DNA of 64,000 bases from a bacterium. GTDB lineage: Bacteria; Elusimicrobiota; Elusimicrobia; UBA1565; UBA9628. Within the stretch, counting starts at the first letter, position 1; the number at the start of each line of letters is the position of its first letter. A program made the translations under genes and the position numbers. The stretch spans positions 29,804-93,803 of the forward strand of contig JAJZAK010000005.1 of NCBI GenBank assembly GCA_021799485.1, written 5' to 3'. Below are positions 50,782 through 59,051 of this stretch, in pieces. The notes beneath the pieces were generated by a model. That model was not told the DNA's origin and searched no databases. It worked only from the letters and a program-made list of their open reading frames with translations.

Positions 50782-51903
50782 TTAAGTCGAGCCCGGCCGG
50801 GAGAGGAACTCTCGGCGGGCCGCCTCGAATCGTCCCTCGCGGATCGCCGACTTGATGCGCTCCACCATCCGCTTCATGACGTGGAGGTTGTGCCAGGTAA
50901 GGAATCGGTAGGCGGAGAGCTCCTTGGCGCGAAACAGGTGGGAGAGGTAGGCGCGACTGTAGCGTCGGCAGACGAAGCAGGAGCACTCGGGATCGAGCGG
51001 ACCCGTGTCGCTCTTGTAGGCGCTGTTTTCGATCGAGAGGCGGCCGAGGCTCGTCGCGGCGAGTCCATTGCGGGCGACACGTGTGGGCCAGACGCAGTCC
51101 ATGAGATCGACGCCCAAGCGCACGGCTTCCCAAAGGTCCTCGGGCGTGCCAACGCCCATCAGGTATCGGGGTTTCGAATCGGGGAGGGCCTTCGCCGTCT
51201 CTCCCAAAATCTCCCAGGTGAGTTCCTTGGGCTCGCCGACGGAGAAGCCGCCGAGGGCCAAACCATCCGGGGAGAGCTCAAGAAGCCGCTCGGCCGCTTG
51301 GGCGCGTCGCTTGGGGTCGAAGCCGCCTTGAACGATGGGGAAAAAGAGGGCCTCCGCGCCCTCCTCTATTTTCCGGCGAAACGCCTGCGAGGCCCGCTCG
51401 GCCCATCGAAGGGTCAAATCGAAGGCCTGCTCGGCCTCCTGAGGCGGGCACGGGTAAGGAGGACAGACGTCAAGAGCCGTCCAGCAGTCGGATCCTATGG
51501 CGGCCTGAATATCGATGACGCTCTCCGGCGTGAAGAGATGACGGCTTCCATCCAAGTGCGATCGAAAGGCGATCCCTGAATCCTCGATCGTGCGCAAATG
51601 GGAAAGGCTCATCGCTTGGAAGCCGCCTGAGTCGGTGAGGATCGAGCCCGAATAGGCCATGAAACGGCGAAGCCCGCCCGCTTTTCGCAGAATATCGAGA
51701 CCTGGGCGCAGATAGAGGTGATAACTGTTGGAAAGAATCATGTTGAAGCCCAGGGACTCCAAGTCCTCTTGGGAGAGAGTCTTGACCGCGCCCTGGGTGG
51801 CGACGGGCATGAAGGCGGGGGTCTCGACCGTGCCGTGGGAAGTCGCCAAGAGGCCAAGCCGAGCCGCGCTCGTGGGATCCTTCGACAGAACCTCAAAGAT
51901 CAT
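50782..51903 (-). CDS. tgt: tRNA-guanine transglycosylase
   Basis: Tgt exchanges guanine 34 of Asp, Asn, His and Tyr tRNAs for the queuosine precursor preQ1. The 373-residue protein has the substrate-site motif LTDSGGFQAMSL near 92, the second active-site block DCVWPTRVARNG near 268 and the zinc ligands in CSCFVCRRYSRAYLSHLF with a downstream His. It is the last gene of the yebC-to-tgt block and overlaps queA by four bases, the usual queuosine pairing. Confidence 0.96.
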   Translation of the reverse strand: MIFEVLSKDPTSAARLGLLATSHGTVETPAFMPVATQGAVKTLSQEDLESLGFNMILSNSYHLYLRPGLDILRKAGGLRRFMAYSGSILTDSGGFQAMSLSHLRTIEDSGIAFRSHLDGSRHLFTPESVIDIQAAIGSDCWTALDVCPPYPCPPQEAEQAFDLTLRWAERASQAFRRKIEEGAEALFFPIVQGGFDPKRRAQAAERLLELSPDGLALGGFSVGEPKELTWEILGETAKALPDSKPRYLMGVGTPEDLWEAVRLGVDLMDCVWPTRVARNGLAATSLGRLSIENSAYKSDTGPLDPECSCFVCRRYSRAYLSHLFRAKELSAYRFLTWHNLHVMKRMVERIKSAIREGRFEAARREFLSRPGST

Positions 51904-52958
51904 AGGATCAGCATCGCGTCGCCGTAGGAAAAGAGCCGGTAGCGCTCTTTGAAAGCCTCGCGGTAGCTGGCCAGGAGACGCTCGCGCCCGAGGAAGGCGG
52001 CGGCCAGGAGAAGAGGCGTGGAGCGGGGAAGGTGGAAGTTCGTGATCAGGCCCGACACGGCCTTGAAATCCACGCCGGGGTGGATATAAAGAGCGGATTC
52101 GCCTTCCCCAGGTGAGAGGCCTTCGGGCCTCCTGGCGAGGGTTTCAAGGGTCCTGACGACGCTCGTTCCCACCGCGACCACCCGCCCGCCGGCTTGAATC
52201 GTCTTCTGAATGGCGTCCGCGGCCGCCGCGCCGACGCGATAGGGCTCCGGAAGCATCTGGTGGAGCGCCGCATCCCCGGCGGTGACCGGCTTGAAAGTCC
52301 CCAAGCCCACATGAAGCACGATCTCCGCGATATGCACGCCGGAGCCTCTGATCTCGTCGATCAAGCGCCTCGTGAAGTGGAGACCCGCGGTAGGCGCCGC
52401 GACGGCGCCCGGCTCCTCGGCATAGACCGTCTGATAGCGTGCCTTATCGGCATGATCGGAATCAGGACGCGGGCTTGCGTTTCCCATCCGCCGGGCCTTG
52501 ATGATGTAGGGCGGAAGCGGCGGCAGGCCGATTTCCTCAAGATACGTGTCCGGATCGGATGCCGAGAGCTTCACGAGCAGTTCGCCGTCTTTCGCCGAAC
52601 CGACGATTTTCGCGTTCTCGCCCCGAGGCAACTCTACGATGGCGCCGTCTTTGAGCTTCTGTCCCAGGGCGCGAAAGCAAGGACCGCTTCTCCCTAAGAT
52701 CAGGAGTTCCGCGCGTCCTCCGGTGGATTTGCGCCCTACCAGGCGGCAGGAGAGAACCTTCGTTTTATTGAGGACGAGGCAGTCGCCGGGTCGTAAATAA
52801 CGGCCGATCTCAAAGAAGCGGCGGTGTTCGATGGCTCCGGTGCGCCGGTCGACGACCAGAAGCCGCGAGTGATCCCGAGGTTCCGCGGGGGCGGCGGCCA
52901 GGAGATCCTCCGGATAAAAAAAGTCGAAGTCAGAAAGAGGAAGGGGGGCCTTATTCAT
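51900..52958 (-). CDS. queA: S-adenosylmethionine:tRNA ribosyltransferase-isomerase
   Basis: QueA transfers the ribosyl part of SAM to preQ1-tRNA, the next step after Tgt. The 352-residue protein shows typical blocks: an N-terminal DFDFFYPEDLLAAAPAEPRD, VLNKTKVLSCRL, EEPGAVAAPTAGLHFT in the middle, and ITNFHLPRSTPLLLAAAFLG toward the C-terminus. All hallmark segments look intact. ATG 52958 lies four bases after the SpoIID-like stop; the 3' end overlaps tgt. Confidence 0.96.
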   Translation of the reverse strand: MNKAPLPLSDFDFFYPEDLLAAAPAEPRDHSRLLVVDRRTGAIEHRRFFEIGRYLRPGDCLVLNKTKVLSCRLVGRKSTGGRAELLILGRSGPCFRALGQKLKDGAIVELPRGENAKIVGSAKDGELLVKLSASDPDTYLEEIGLPPLPPYIIKARRMGNASPRPDSDHADKARYQTVYAEEPGAVAAPTAGLHFTRRLIDEIRGSGVHIAEIVLHVGLGTFKPVTAGDAALHQMLPEPYRVGAAAADAIQKTIQAGGRVVAVGTSVVRTLETLARRPEGLSPGEGESALYIHPGVDFKAVSGLITNFHLPRSTPLLLAAAFLGRERLLASYREAFKERYRLFSYGDAMLIL

Positions 52959-52962
52959 GACG

Positions 52963-53904
52963 CTAATTCACGACGACGGAAAGAACGGAGCCCGGAAAAT
53001 AATGTTTCAGAATGGCCTCGTAGCGATAACCGCGATCGGCCATTCCCCGGGCGCCCCATTGGCAAAGGCCGACGCCGTGCCCTAAGCCTTCTCCAAAGAA
53101 CTCGTAGCCTGCCTTTGATCGGCGAATTTTCATGATGCGCAGGCTTGGGAGGGCATTTCCAAGCGCTTGGCGGACGCGGTAGGCCGCGAAGCGCAGCGTG
53201 CGTCCTCCGATTCTGGCTTTAAACCAGAGAGCGTAGCCGGCCCTGTCCTTGGCGGCTATTGAAAAGGAGCGCAGCGTGGCCCCGAGAAGCCGCTTATGGC
53301 CGAGGGAAGCGAGGAGATCCTTCGCGGAGACATAGGACGACCAATGCGCGTAAGGGGAATGGCGGCAATAGCGGTCCGCCACTCCCCTTAGCGGGGGCGG
53401 CGCGGGCTTCGTGTATCCCCAAGCGGAATTGGGGCTTGTCGTGTGGCCGCCGCAGCAGGCATGGTAGTAGATGCCGAGAAGCTTTCCCCGCCAGCCCAAA
53501 ACTTCACCGGCGGTCTCTGTGACGGCCCGGCGGACAAGAGGCGCCGGAGCGGCTGGCTTCTTGTAGACTTGGGAGCGCGTGTCCGACGTGAGGTCGAAGC
53601 CCTGCCCTCCAAATCGGCCCAATTGGGAGTAGGCGTAGGTCCTCGCGACCACGGCCTGAGCCTTGAGGGCCTCGATCGGCCATTCGGGGGCCATTTCCTG
53701 GGGCAGGACCCCTAGGAGATATTTTTCAACGTCAAGGCGTTTAACCTTGGTGATGGCGCCGTTCGTGCCCGCGATTCCGATGCGGATCGTATGGTGGGGG
53801 GTGGGCCTGGCCGTTGAAGGCACCAGAAGGCACCAGAAGGCCACGAAAGGCGCCAGAAGGCGATGGAAGGCTTCCCGGGGCCTTCCGTTGACCTCCGTGG
53901 CCAT
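52963..53904 (-). CDS. SpoIID/LytB-domain exported protein
   Basis: A 313-residue exported protein with a hydrophobic N-terminal segment (RLLAPFVAFWCLLVPSTA). The SpoIID core carries the motifs EKYLLGVLPQEMAPEWPIEA, LKAQAVVARTYAY, YYHACCGGHT and LGHGVGLCQWGA. In sporulating bacteria SpoIID cleaves peptidoglycan glycan strands; in non-sporulating Gram-negatives this family is thought to remodel the cell wall. No sporulation gene is nearby. The signal region is encoded by a 10-base repeat. The ATG at 53904 lies five bases after the ruvB stop. Confidence 0.88.
   Translation of the reverse strand: MATEVNGRPREAFHRLLAPFVAFWCLLVPSTARPTPHHTIRIGIAGTNGAITKVKRLDVEKYLLGVLPQEMAPEWPIEALKAQAVVARTYAYSQLGRFGGQGFDLTSDTRSQVYKKPAAPAPLVRRAVTETAGEVLGWRGKLLGIYYHACCGGHTTSPNSAWGYTKPAPPPLRGVADRYCRHSPYAHWSSYVSAKDLLASLGHKRLLGATLRSFSIAAKDRAGYALWFKARIGGRTLRFAAYRVRQALGNALPSLRIMKIRRSKAGYEFFGEGLGHGVGLCQWGARGMADRGYRYEAILKHYFPGSVLSVVVN
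53811..53870 (-). repeat. Six-unit 10-bp direct repeat (GCCTTC-type) in the SpoIID-like signal region
   Basis: Six decamers lie end to end, each containing AGAAGG or a close variant on the plus strand (minus-strand units such as CCTTCTGGTG and CCTTCCATCG). Because ten is not a multiple of three, copies are read in rotating frames, yet all encode hydrophobic residues. The array resembles the one at 26697-26736. Confidence 0.75.
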
Positions 53905-53909
53905 CCGTG

Positions 53910-54950
53910 TTAGAGGAGTTCGGCCTGTTTGGGGTTTTTCGCCTTAAGGCCGAGGTGCTCGTAGGCTCGCGGCAGGGCCGATCGGCCGCGCGGGGTGCGG
54001 GCGAGGAAACCCGCCTGGATGAGGAAAGGTTCGACGACGTCGGTCAGCGTGTCGGTTTCCTCGTTGACGGCGATCGCGAGATTCTCGACGCCGACGGGGC
54101 CGCCTCCGAACTTCTCGATCAAAGCCGCCAGCAGTCTCCGGTCGAGGGCGTCCAAGCCTCGCGAGTCCACCTCGAGCTTCTGGAGGGCGTAGGAGGCGAC
54201 GTCATGCGTGATGCGGCCGTCGCCCTCAACCTGGGCGAAATCACGCACCCGGCGCAGAAGACGGTTGACGATCCGGGGCGTTCCGCGGGAGCGCCGAGCG
54301 ATTTCCGCGGCGCCCTCGGGATCCGCCGCGACGCCCAGGATTCCCGCCGAGCGCAGGACGATCTTTTCCAAGTCCTCCTGGCCGTAGAAGGAGAGCTGGC
54401 CGATGATCCCGAATCGGTCGCGCAAGGGGCCGGCCAGAAGCCCGGCTCGCGTCGTCGCGCCGATGAGGGTGAATCGTTCGATCGCGAGCTTGAGGGTCGA
54501 GGCCCCGGGTCCCTTGCCCGTCGAGACGAAGAAATTAAAATCCTCCATGACGGGATAGAGCGCTTCCTCGACCAGGGGATTGAGGCGGTGGATCTCGTCA
54601 ATGAAGAAAACGTCCCCTTCGGAAAGATCCGTCAGGGCGGCGGCGAGGTCGCCGGTGCGGTCGAGGGTCGGGCCGGAGACGGTCTTGAGGTTGACGCCCA
54701 ACTCCCGCGCGATGATCGCCGCCAAGGTCGTCTTTCCGAGTCCCGGAGGGGAGTAGAAGAGACAATGGTCCAGGGGCTCCCGACGCTTCTTGGCGGCCGC
54801 CAGGAAGACTCGGAGGTTCTCCTTGAGGCTCTCCTGGCCGATGAACTGATCGAGGTCCTTGGGCCGGAGGGCATGGTCGAAGCCATCCTCGCCGGGTCCC
54901 GCGGAGGGGTTTAGGACGGATTCGGAAGCGGTCGTCTTCGGCGGGGTCAT
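53910..54950 (-). CDS. ruvB: Holliday junction branch-migration ATPase RuvB
   Basis: RuvB hexamers drive branch migration of Holliday junctions on RuvA. The product is 346 residues from ATG 54950, which leaves 16 bases after ruvA; longer readings run into ruvA. It shows the N-terminal [12 protein letters not shown], Walker [11 protein letters not shown], Walker [10 protein letters not shown], sensor 1 IGATTRAG, arginine-finger region GPLRDRFG, and the C-terminal winged-helix TPRGR. The gene order ruvC-ruvA-ruvB is classic. Confidence 0.96.
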   Translation of the reverse strand: MTPPKTTASESVLNPSAGPGEDGFDHALRPKDLDQFIGQESLKENLRVFLAAAKKRREPLDHCLFYSPPGLGKTTLAAIIARELGVNLKTVSGPTLDRTGDLAAALTDLSEGDVFFIDEIHRLNPLVEEALYPVMEDFNFFVSTGKGPGASTLKLAIERFTLIGATTRAGLLAGPLRDRFGIIGQLSFYGQEDLEKIVLRSAGILGVAADPEGAAEIARRSRGTPRIVNRLLRRVRDFAQVEGDGRITHDVASYALQKLEVDSRGLDALDRRLLAALIEKFGGGPVGVENLAIAVNEETDTLTDVVEPFLIQAGFLARTPRGRSALPRAYEHLGLKAKNPKQAELL

Positions 54951-54966
54951 CGTCAAAGGATGCAAG

Positions 54967-55608
54967 TCACGGCTTGACTCCCTGCTTGATCCGCTTGAGG
55001 GCCTCGCGAACGAGTTCCTCGACGGTCCCGGATTTTCCCGGCGAACTTTCGATCGCGGCGTCGAGAGCGGCGCGGGCCTGCGTTGTTTTGTAGCCCAGGG
55101 ACTCGAGCGCCGATAGGGCCTCCACGACGCCTCCTCGGGATTTCCCGCCGCCGCGCGCGGCCCCGCCTTCGGGCTTATCGGAGGCCGGAAGGTCCTGCCA
55201 TTTGTCTTTGAGCGCGGCGATGAGTTTGTCGGCCGTTTTCCTTGTGAATCCGAAGGCGGCTTCAAGAAGTCGGCCGTCTTTTTCCAAGAGAGCGCGCCGG
55301 AATTCCGCCGGAGATTTCGAGGCCTTCTCCAAGTATTCCAGGGCTTTTTTTGCGCCCGCGTTCGGAACGGAATCCTTGAAGACGACGAACATCTCCTTCT
55401 CGGCCGACGTCAGGAATCCGTAGAGGGTGGTCCCCCCGCCGTAAAGGGCGTAGGATTCGGCGATCTGGAGGGCCGCCTCCGCTCCAGGATCCGGAAGCCG
55501 CTCGATGGTCGAGACCGTGACATGCACCTCGTAACCGACGCCTCCCGCCTCGACGACGACGCGGCCCGGCCCCTTCGATGAAAGAATCCCGCGAAGGCTC
55601 GCGATCAT
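54967..55608 (-). CDS. ruvA: Holliday junction DNA-binding protein RuvA
   Basis: RuvA tetramers bind the junction and load RuvB. The 213-residue protein begins [20 protein letters not shown] with the OB-fold, followed by the helix-hairpin-helix region near [17 protein letters not shown] and a C-terminal RuvB-binding three-helix domain (from about 160: [20 protein letters not shown]). A basic/Gly-rich linker joins them. Start overlaps the ruvC stop by four bases. Confidence 0.94.
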   Translation of the reverse strand: MIASLRGILSSKGPGRVVVEAGGVGYEVHVTVSTIERLPDPGAEAALQIAESYALYGGGTTLYGFLTSAEKEMFVVFKDSVPNAGAKKALEYLEKASKSPAEFRRALLEKDGRLLEAAFGFTRKTADKLIAALKDKWQDLPASDKPEGGAARGGGKSRGGVVEALSALESLGYKTTQARAALDAAIESSPGKSGTVEELVREALKRIKQGVKP

Positions 55609-56150
55609 TGTTCGGGGGATTCCCCTGCTTCCCTCGTCTTGCGGCGGGAGAATCTGAGATGGCAGAGCGCGATCGCGATGGCGTCCGAGAGATCGTTTGG
55701 TTTCGGCGGCTTATCGAGGCGCAGCAGCCTCTCGACCATGCGCCGCACTTGGAGCTTCGCGGCGCCGCCAGAGCCAGTCAGGGCGAGCTTGACGGTGCGT
55801 GGATGGTACTCCGAGATGGGAAGGGCCGCGCTCGATGCGGCAAGCAGGATCACTCCTCTCGCCTCCAGGGTCCCTCGTATCGTCGCCGCCGCGCCTGTAA
55901 AAAACATGTCCTCGACGGCGACGGAGGCCGGTCGATGGGTTCCGATAAGGCCGGAGAGTTCCTCATGAATGGATCGGAGTCGTTCCGGGAGAGGGGTGCC
56001 TGCCGCCGTGCGAATGACTCCGGAGGCCAGCAGCTTCTCGGTCGGGCGCGATTCAACGACGGCCCAACCGGTTTCGCTTAAGCCTGGGTCGATCCCCATG
56101 ACCCTTCGCGCAGGAGCCGGCCCCTGATCCCCGATTCCTGGCCCCTGCAT
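55605..56150 (-). CDS. ruvC: Crossover junction endodeoxyribonuclease RuvC
   Basis: RuvC cleaves Holliday junctions symmetrically. The acidic catalytic residues are present: Asp in VMGIDPGLSETGW, Glu in VAVEDMFF, and Asp pair in KPNDLSDAIAIAL. ATG 56150 overlaps the yebC stop (TAATG) and gives 181 residues. An internal ATG at 56099, directly before GIDPG, fits the family N-terminus better and follows AAGG, so translation may start there. The extra 17 residues are Gly/Pro-rich. Confidence 0.93.
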   Translation of the reverse strand: MQGPGIGDQGPAPARRVMGIDPGLSETGWAVVESRPTEKLLASGVIRTAAGTPLPERLRSIHEELSGLIGTHRPASVAVEDMFFTGAAATIRGTLEARGVILLAASSAALPISEYHPRTVKLALTGSGGAAKLQVRRMVERLLRLDKPPKPNDLSDAIAIALCHLRFSRRKTREAGESPEQ

Positions 56151-56902
56151 TAGACCGCGAACTTGGTTAAGACTTCCTCGGGGATGTCGAAATTGGCGGA
56201 AACGGACTTGACGTCATCGAGCTCCTCAAGGGCCTCAATGAGCTTGAGGACATGGGAAGCCTGGTCGGGAGGCACTGGCACCTGGCTCTGGGGAACTCGG
56301 GACACATCGGCGGCGGCGACGGGGATCTTCAGGGCCTTCAGGCCCTCCGCGACCTTTTCCAAGTCCTCGGGCGCGGTCGTGACAAGATGCTCGTCGGACT
56401 CGGTATTCAAATCTTCGGCGCCGAGATCGAGAACATGGCCCAGAAGCGTGTCGGCGTCCGGGGAGCCCTGAACGGGCACGCGGATGAGGCCCTTGGTCTT
56501 GAACATCCAGGCGACGCAGCCTTCCGCGCCCAGGGAGCCGCCGTTCTTGGTGAAGACGGTTTTGATCTCGTTGAGGGTGCGGTTGCGGTTGTCCGTGGTG
56601 ACGTCGATCAAAAGCGCGACCCCGGCCGGCGCGTAGCCCTCGTAGGTCAGCTCCTCATAGGCGGCGCCTGGGATTTGGCCCGTGCCGCGCTGGATGGCTC
56701 GCTTGATGTTGTCCTGGGGCATGTTGGCGTTTCTGGCGTCGTCGACGGCCTTGCGAAGCCGAGGGTTGCCGGCAAGATCGCCTCCGCCCAACTTGGCCGC
56801 GATCGTGATCTCGCGGATGATTTTGGTCCAAGCCTTTCCCCGCTTGGCGTCGAGAAGCGCTTTCTTGTGCTTGATCCCCGCCCAATGTGAATGCCCGCCC
56901 AT
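56150..56902 (-). CDS. yebC: YebC/PmpR-family protein
   Basis: Members of this family act as transcriptional regulators or, as recently described for some, help ribosomes through proline-rich stretches. The 250-residue protein starts MGGHSHWAGIKHKKALLDAK, the signature N-terminus, and ATG 56902 is chosen for that reason. The three alpha/beta domains are complete, with NMPQDNIKRAIQRGTG and TDNRNRTLNEI typical. It leads the ruvCAB-spoIID-queA-tgt block; yebC upstream of ruvC is a common order. Confidence 0.96.
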   Translation of the reverse strand: MGGHSHWAGIKHKKALLDAKRGKAWTKIIREITIAAKLGGGDLAGNPRLRKAVDDARNANMPQDNIKRAIQRGTGQIPGAAYEELTYEGYAPAGVALLIDVTTDNRNRTLNEIKTVFTKNGGSLGAEGCVAWMFKTKGLIRVPVQGSPDADTLLGHVLDLGAEDLNTESDEHLVTTAPEDLEKVAEGLKALKIPVAAADVSRVPQSQVPVPPDQASHVLKLIEALEELDDVKSVSANFDIPEEVLTKFAV

Positions 56903-56910
56903 GGCACGAT

Positions 56911-56931
56911 ATTCTATCAAAAACATAGAAT
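56911..56931. promoter_or_regulatory. Symmetric divergent -10 boxes forming a 7-bp inverted repeat
   Basis: ATTCTAT (56911-56917) and ATAGAAT (56925-56931) are perfect complements around a seven-base A-rich spacer. Each arm contains TAGAAT in its own direction, so they may be the -10 boxes of yebC (minus) and the GT9 gene (plus), or an operator between them. The minus transcript would be nearly leaderless. Confidence 0.4.
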
Positions 56932-56950
56932 CGCCACAGCGCTCTCTCTC

Positions 56951-57973
56951 GTGAAGATCATCCTGAGCCGCACCGACCGGTTGGGGGACGTCGTCTTGAC
57001 GCTGCCCATGGCTAAAGCGCTCAAAGAGCGCCATCCCGGCTGCCGGATCGTATTCCTGGGCCGACGCTACACCAGGACGGTGATCGAGGCTTGCGAGTAT
57101 GTCGATGAGGCCGCGAACTTCGACGAAATGGAAAGCTTGTCCCATCGGGATCAAGCCGAGGCCCTCAGGGCCTTCGAGGCGGACGCGATCATTCATGTCT
57201 TTCCGAACCCCGCCGTCGCCGTGGCGGCAAGGGCCGCTGGTATTCCGTTGCGCGTCGGGAGTGGCCGCCGTCCCTCGCATTGGCTGACCTGCAACAGCCT
57301 CGCATGGTTTTCGAGAAGAAGATCTCCGCTTCACGAGGCCCAGCTCAATTTCAGGCTTCTTTCCGCGCTCGGAATCAAAAGGATCCCCTCATTGGACGAA
57401 CTGGCCCGGTCCTATGGCCTGACCAAATTGCCGCCGCTTCCGGAAAGGCTTAAAATTCTCCTGGCGCGCGATCGCTTCAATCTGATCCTGCATCCTGGGA
57501 GCGCGGGGAACGCCCCCGAGTGGCCTGAGAGCCGCTTCAAGGAACTTATCGGCATGCTGCCTGTCGCGCGCTACAACCTTATCTTGACCGGCGGGGAGTC
57601 CGAGGCCGCGCGATTGAAGAGCCTCTCGACCGAGTTTCCGGGAGTCGTGAATTTGATGGGAAAAACGACTCTTCCCGAGATCATCGCGCTTATCGGGGCG
57701 ACGCAAGGCTTCGTCTCGGCTTCGACGGGGCCGGCCCATATCGCCGCGGCTCTGGGGAAAAAAGTCGTGGCGCTTTTTTCGCCGCGCCCTCCTGTCCACC
57801 CTGGGCGTTGGGCGCCGCTTGGGCCGGGCGTCTCTGTTCTAACCGCCGAGCGGTCGTGTCCAGCATGCGCCGCGAAGGGGAGAGGGTGTTCCTGCATGGC
57901 GACCATTTCTCCGGCGAAAGTTCGCCAGGAAATAGAAGGGGCCGCCCCTCATCGAGGGACGGCCCCGGCATAA
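56951..57973 (+). CDS. Glycosyltransferase family 9 (ADP-heptose:LPS heptosyltransferase-like)
   Basis: A 340-residue GT9 enzyme, typically adding heptose to the lipopolysaccharide core on the inner face of the membrane. GTG 56951 is chosen because the family N-terminus KIILSRTDRLGDVVLTLPMA begins there. The nucleotide-sugar domain has LILHPGSAGNAPEWPESRFK and the donor-site STGPAHIAAALGKKVVALF. The PCPAC-like site reads CPACAAKGRGCSCM. It suggests an LPS-bearing outer membrane. No other LPS gene is adjacent. Confidence 0.9.
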   Translation: MKIILSRTDRLGDVVLTLPMAKALKERHPGCRIVFLGRRYTRTVIEACEYVDEAANFDEMESLSHRDQAEALRAFEADAIIHVFPNPAVAVAARAAGIPLRVGSGRRPSHWLTCNSLAWFSRRRSPLHEAQLNFRLLSALGIKRIPSLDELARSYGLTKLPPLPERLKILLARDRFNLILHPGSAGNAPEWPESRFKELIGMLPVARYNLILTGGESEAARLKSLSTEFPGVVNLMGKTTLPEIIALIGATQGFVSASTGPAHIAAALGKKVVALFSPRPPVHPGRWAPLGPGVSVLTAERSCPACAAKGRGCSCMATISPAKVRQEIEGAAPHRGTAPA

Positions 57974-57993
57974 AGCCCGATCGACCGGGCTTT
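57972..57993. terminator. Hairpin between convergent GT9 and small secreted protein genes
   Basis: AAAGCCCG (57972-57979) and CGGGCTTT (57986-57993) form an eight-base stem around a six-base loop, overlapping the GT9 stop codon and ending nine bases before the stop of the opposite gene. T-rich tails are short in both directions, so termination strength is uncertain. Confidence 0.55.
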
Positions 57994-58001
57994 AGCGAGA
58001 C

Positions 58002-58349
58002 TTACTGTCCGGCCGGCTTCGCGGGCGCGGCGGCGGGAGTCGCTTTCATCTTCTGAAGCTTCGACTCCATTCTCGCCGCTTTCTTGAGGTGCTTTTTCGC
58101 CTTGTCGCTATGGCGATCGGCCTTCATCCGATACTTGATGTCCTTGATCGGATGCATGATTCCGGCCTTCCGGGCTTTTCTCATGTCCTTCCGGGCCTTT
58201 TGCTGCTGGTTGACGGCCTTCTGCATCTGCTGGTTGACGGCCTGCTGGGTGGGCGCCGCGGCCTGCTGCTGGCCTTGGCTGGACGTGCCCTGGGCGAAGG
58301 CCGCGGAGCAAAGCCCCAAACCCAGCGTTGCAATCATAAGTCGAGACAT
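58002..58349 (-). CDS. Small secreted basic protein, paralogue A
   Basis: A 115-residue protein with a signal peptide (MSRLMIATLGLGLCSAAFAQ), a Gln/Ala-rich stretch, and a strongly basic C-terminal part containing GIMHPIKDIKYRMKADRHSD and KAKKHLKKAARMESK. The mature protein should be largely helical and periplasmic or surface-bound. It shares this layout and the IKDIxYRxKADRHSDKA core with the protein at 58514. I do not recognise a named family. A GAGGAGG ribosome site precedes ATG 58349. Confidence 0.75.
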   Translation of the reverse strand: MSRLMIATLGLGLCSAAFAQGTSSQGQQQAAAPTQQAVNQQMQKAVNQQQKARKDMRKARKAGIMHPIKDIKYRMKADRHSDKAKKHLKKAARMESKLQKMKATPAAAPAKPAGQ

Positions 58350-58384
58350 TTTGTTTGAACCCTCCTCTAGGATAATGGCTGCTT

Positions 58385-58401
58385 TTGTCCCGGCGGGACA
58401 A
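58385..58401. promoter_or_regulatory. 17-bp palindrome in the leader of paralogue A
   Basis: TTGTCCCGGCGGGACAA is a perfect palindrome apart from its central base. It lies 36 bases upstream of the ATG, next to a GATACT box (minus strand 58406-58401). It could be a repressor operator or an mRNA hairpin. The sister gene lacks it. Confidence 0.5.
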
Positions 58402-58455
58402 GTATCTTAAATATCATTTTTTGGCCCTGGTATTCACGTTATTAAAATAAAAAGA

Positions 58456-58495
58456 AAGGCCGCCTCTCTTTATCGACTTAGGGAGAGGCGGCCTT
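58456..58495 (-). terminator. Strong intrinsic terminator after paralogue B
   Basis: Two perfect 13-base arms (58456-58468 and 58483-58495) enclose a 14-base loop. On the minus strand the stem is followed by TTTCTTTTTATTTT, the classic U-rich tail. It lies 18 bases after the stop of the gene at 58514. Confidence 0.88.
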
Positions 58496-58513
58496 AAACG
58501 GCGTGTGGCGGGC

Positions 58514-58903
58514 TTAGTGGGTTCCGGTCGCGGACGGTTGCGCCTGAGCTGAAGACTTCAGTCTCGACGCCTTCTTGAGGTCCTTTTCGGCCTTGTCGGA
58601 GTGACGGTCGGCCTTCTCGCGATACCTGATGTCCTTGATCGGGTGCATGAGGCCGGCCTTATTGGCCTTCTTCATGTCCGCTTGAGCCTTCTCCTCCTGC
58701 TTGAGCGCCTTGCTCAAGTCCCGCTTGACGCCCTGCCGGGGCGCGGTGGGCGCCGCCGAAACTGCCGAAGGCGCCGTCGCGGCGGGCTGGGACGGCTGCC
58801 CTGCCTGCGGCTGGTTCTGCTGCCCGGGCATTCCCGGTGTTCCCTGAGCCAGAGCCGCCGAAGCGATCCCGAGCCCGAGCGCTGTGATCATGAGTCGTGA
58901 CAT
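58514..58903 (-). CDS. Small secreted basic protein, paralogue B
   Basis: A 129-residue protein from ATG 58903, chosen because the signal peptide MSRLMITALGLGIASAALAQ matches that of paralogue A; an ATG seven codons earlier adds only polar residues. A Gln/Pro-rich spacer precedes a basic helical core AGLMHPIKDIRYREKADRHS and KAEKDLKKASRLKSS. It ends at a strong terminator, so the two paralogues are separate transcripts. The conserved His/Asp/Lys-rich core could bind metal or nucleic acid, but nothing proves that. Confidence 0.75.
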   Translation of the reverse strand: MSRLMITALGLGIASAALAQGTPGMPGQQNQPQAGQPSQPAATAPSAVSAAPTAPRQGVKRDLSKALKQEEKAQADMKKANKAGLMHPIKDIRYREKADRHSDKAEKDLKKASRLKSSAQAQPSATGTH

Positions 58904-59051
58904 GGTGTTCTTGTCTACCTCCATTGGAGTTTATCCGGCTATGTGAAGGTATACGCCGAATGCGCGAAAAAGTTCGAGGCGTTTTCCGGTGCTTTTTAAA
59001 GAATGATAAAAAAGAGATGGCGGCCATTTCATCGAGGAAGTAAAATAAGCC

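Noticed and set aside
53811..53870. CRISPR-like array
   Set aside because: Ten-base units without spacers are a simple tandem repeat.
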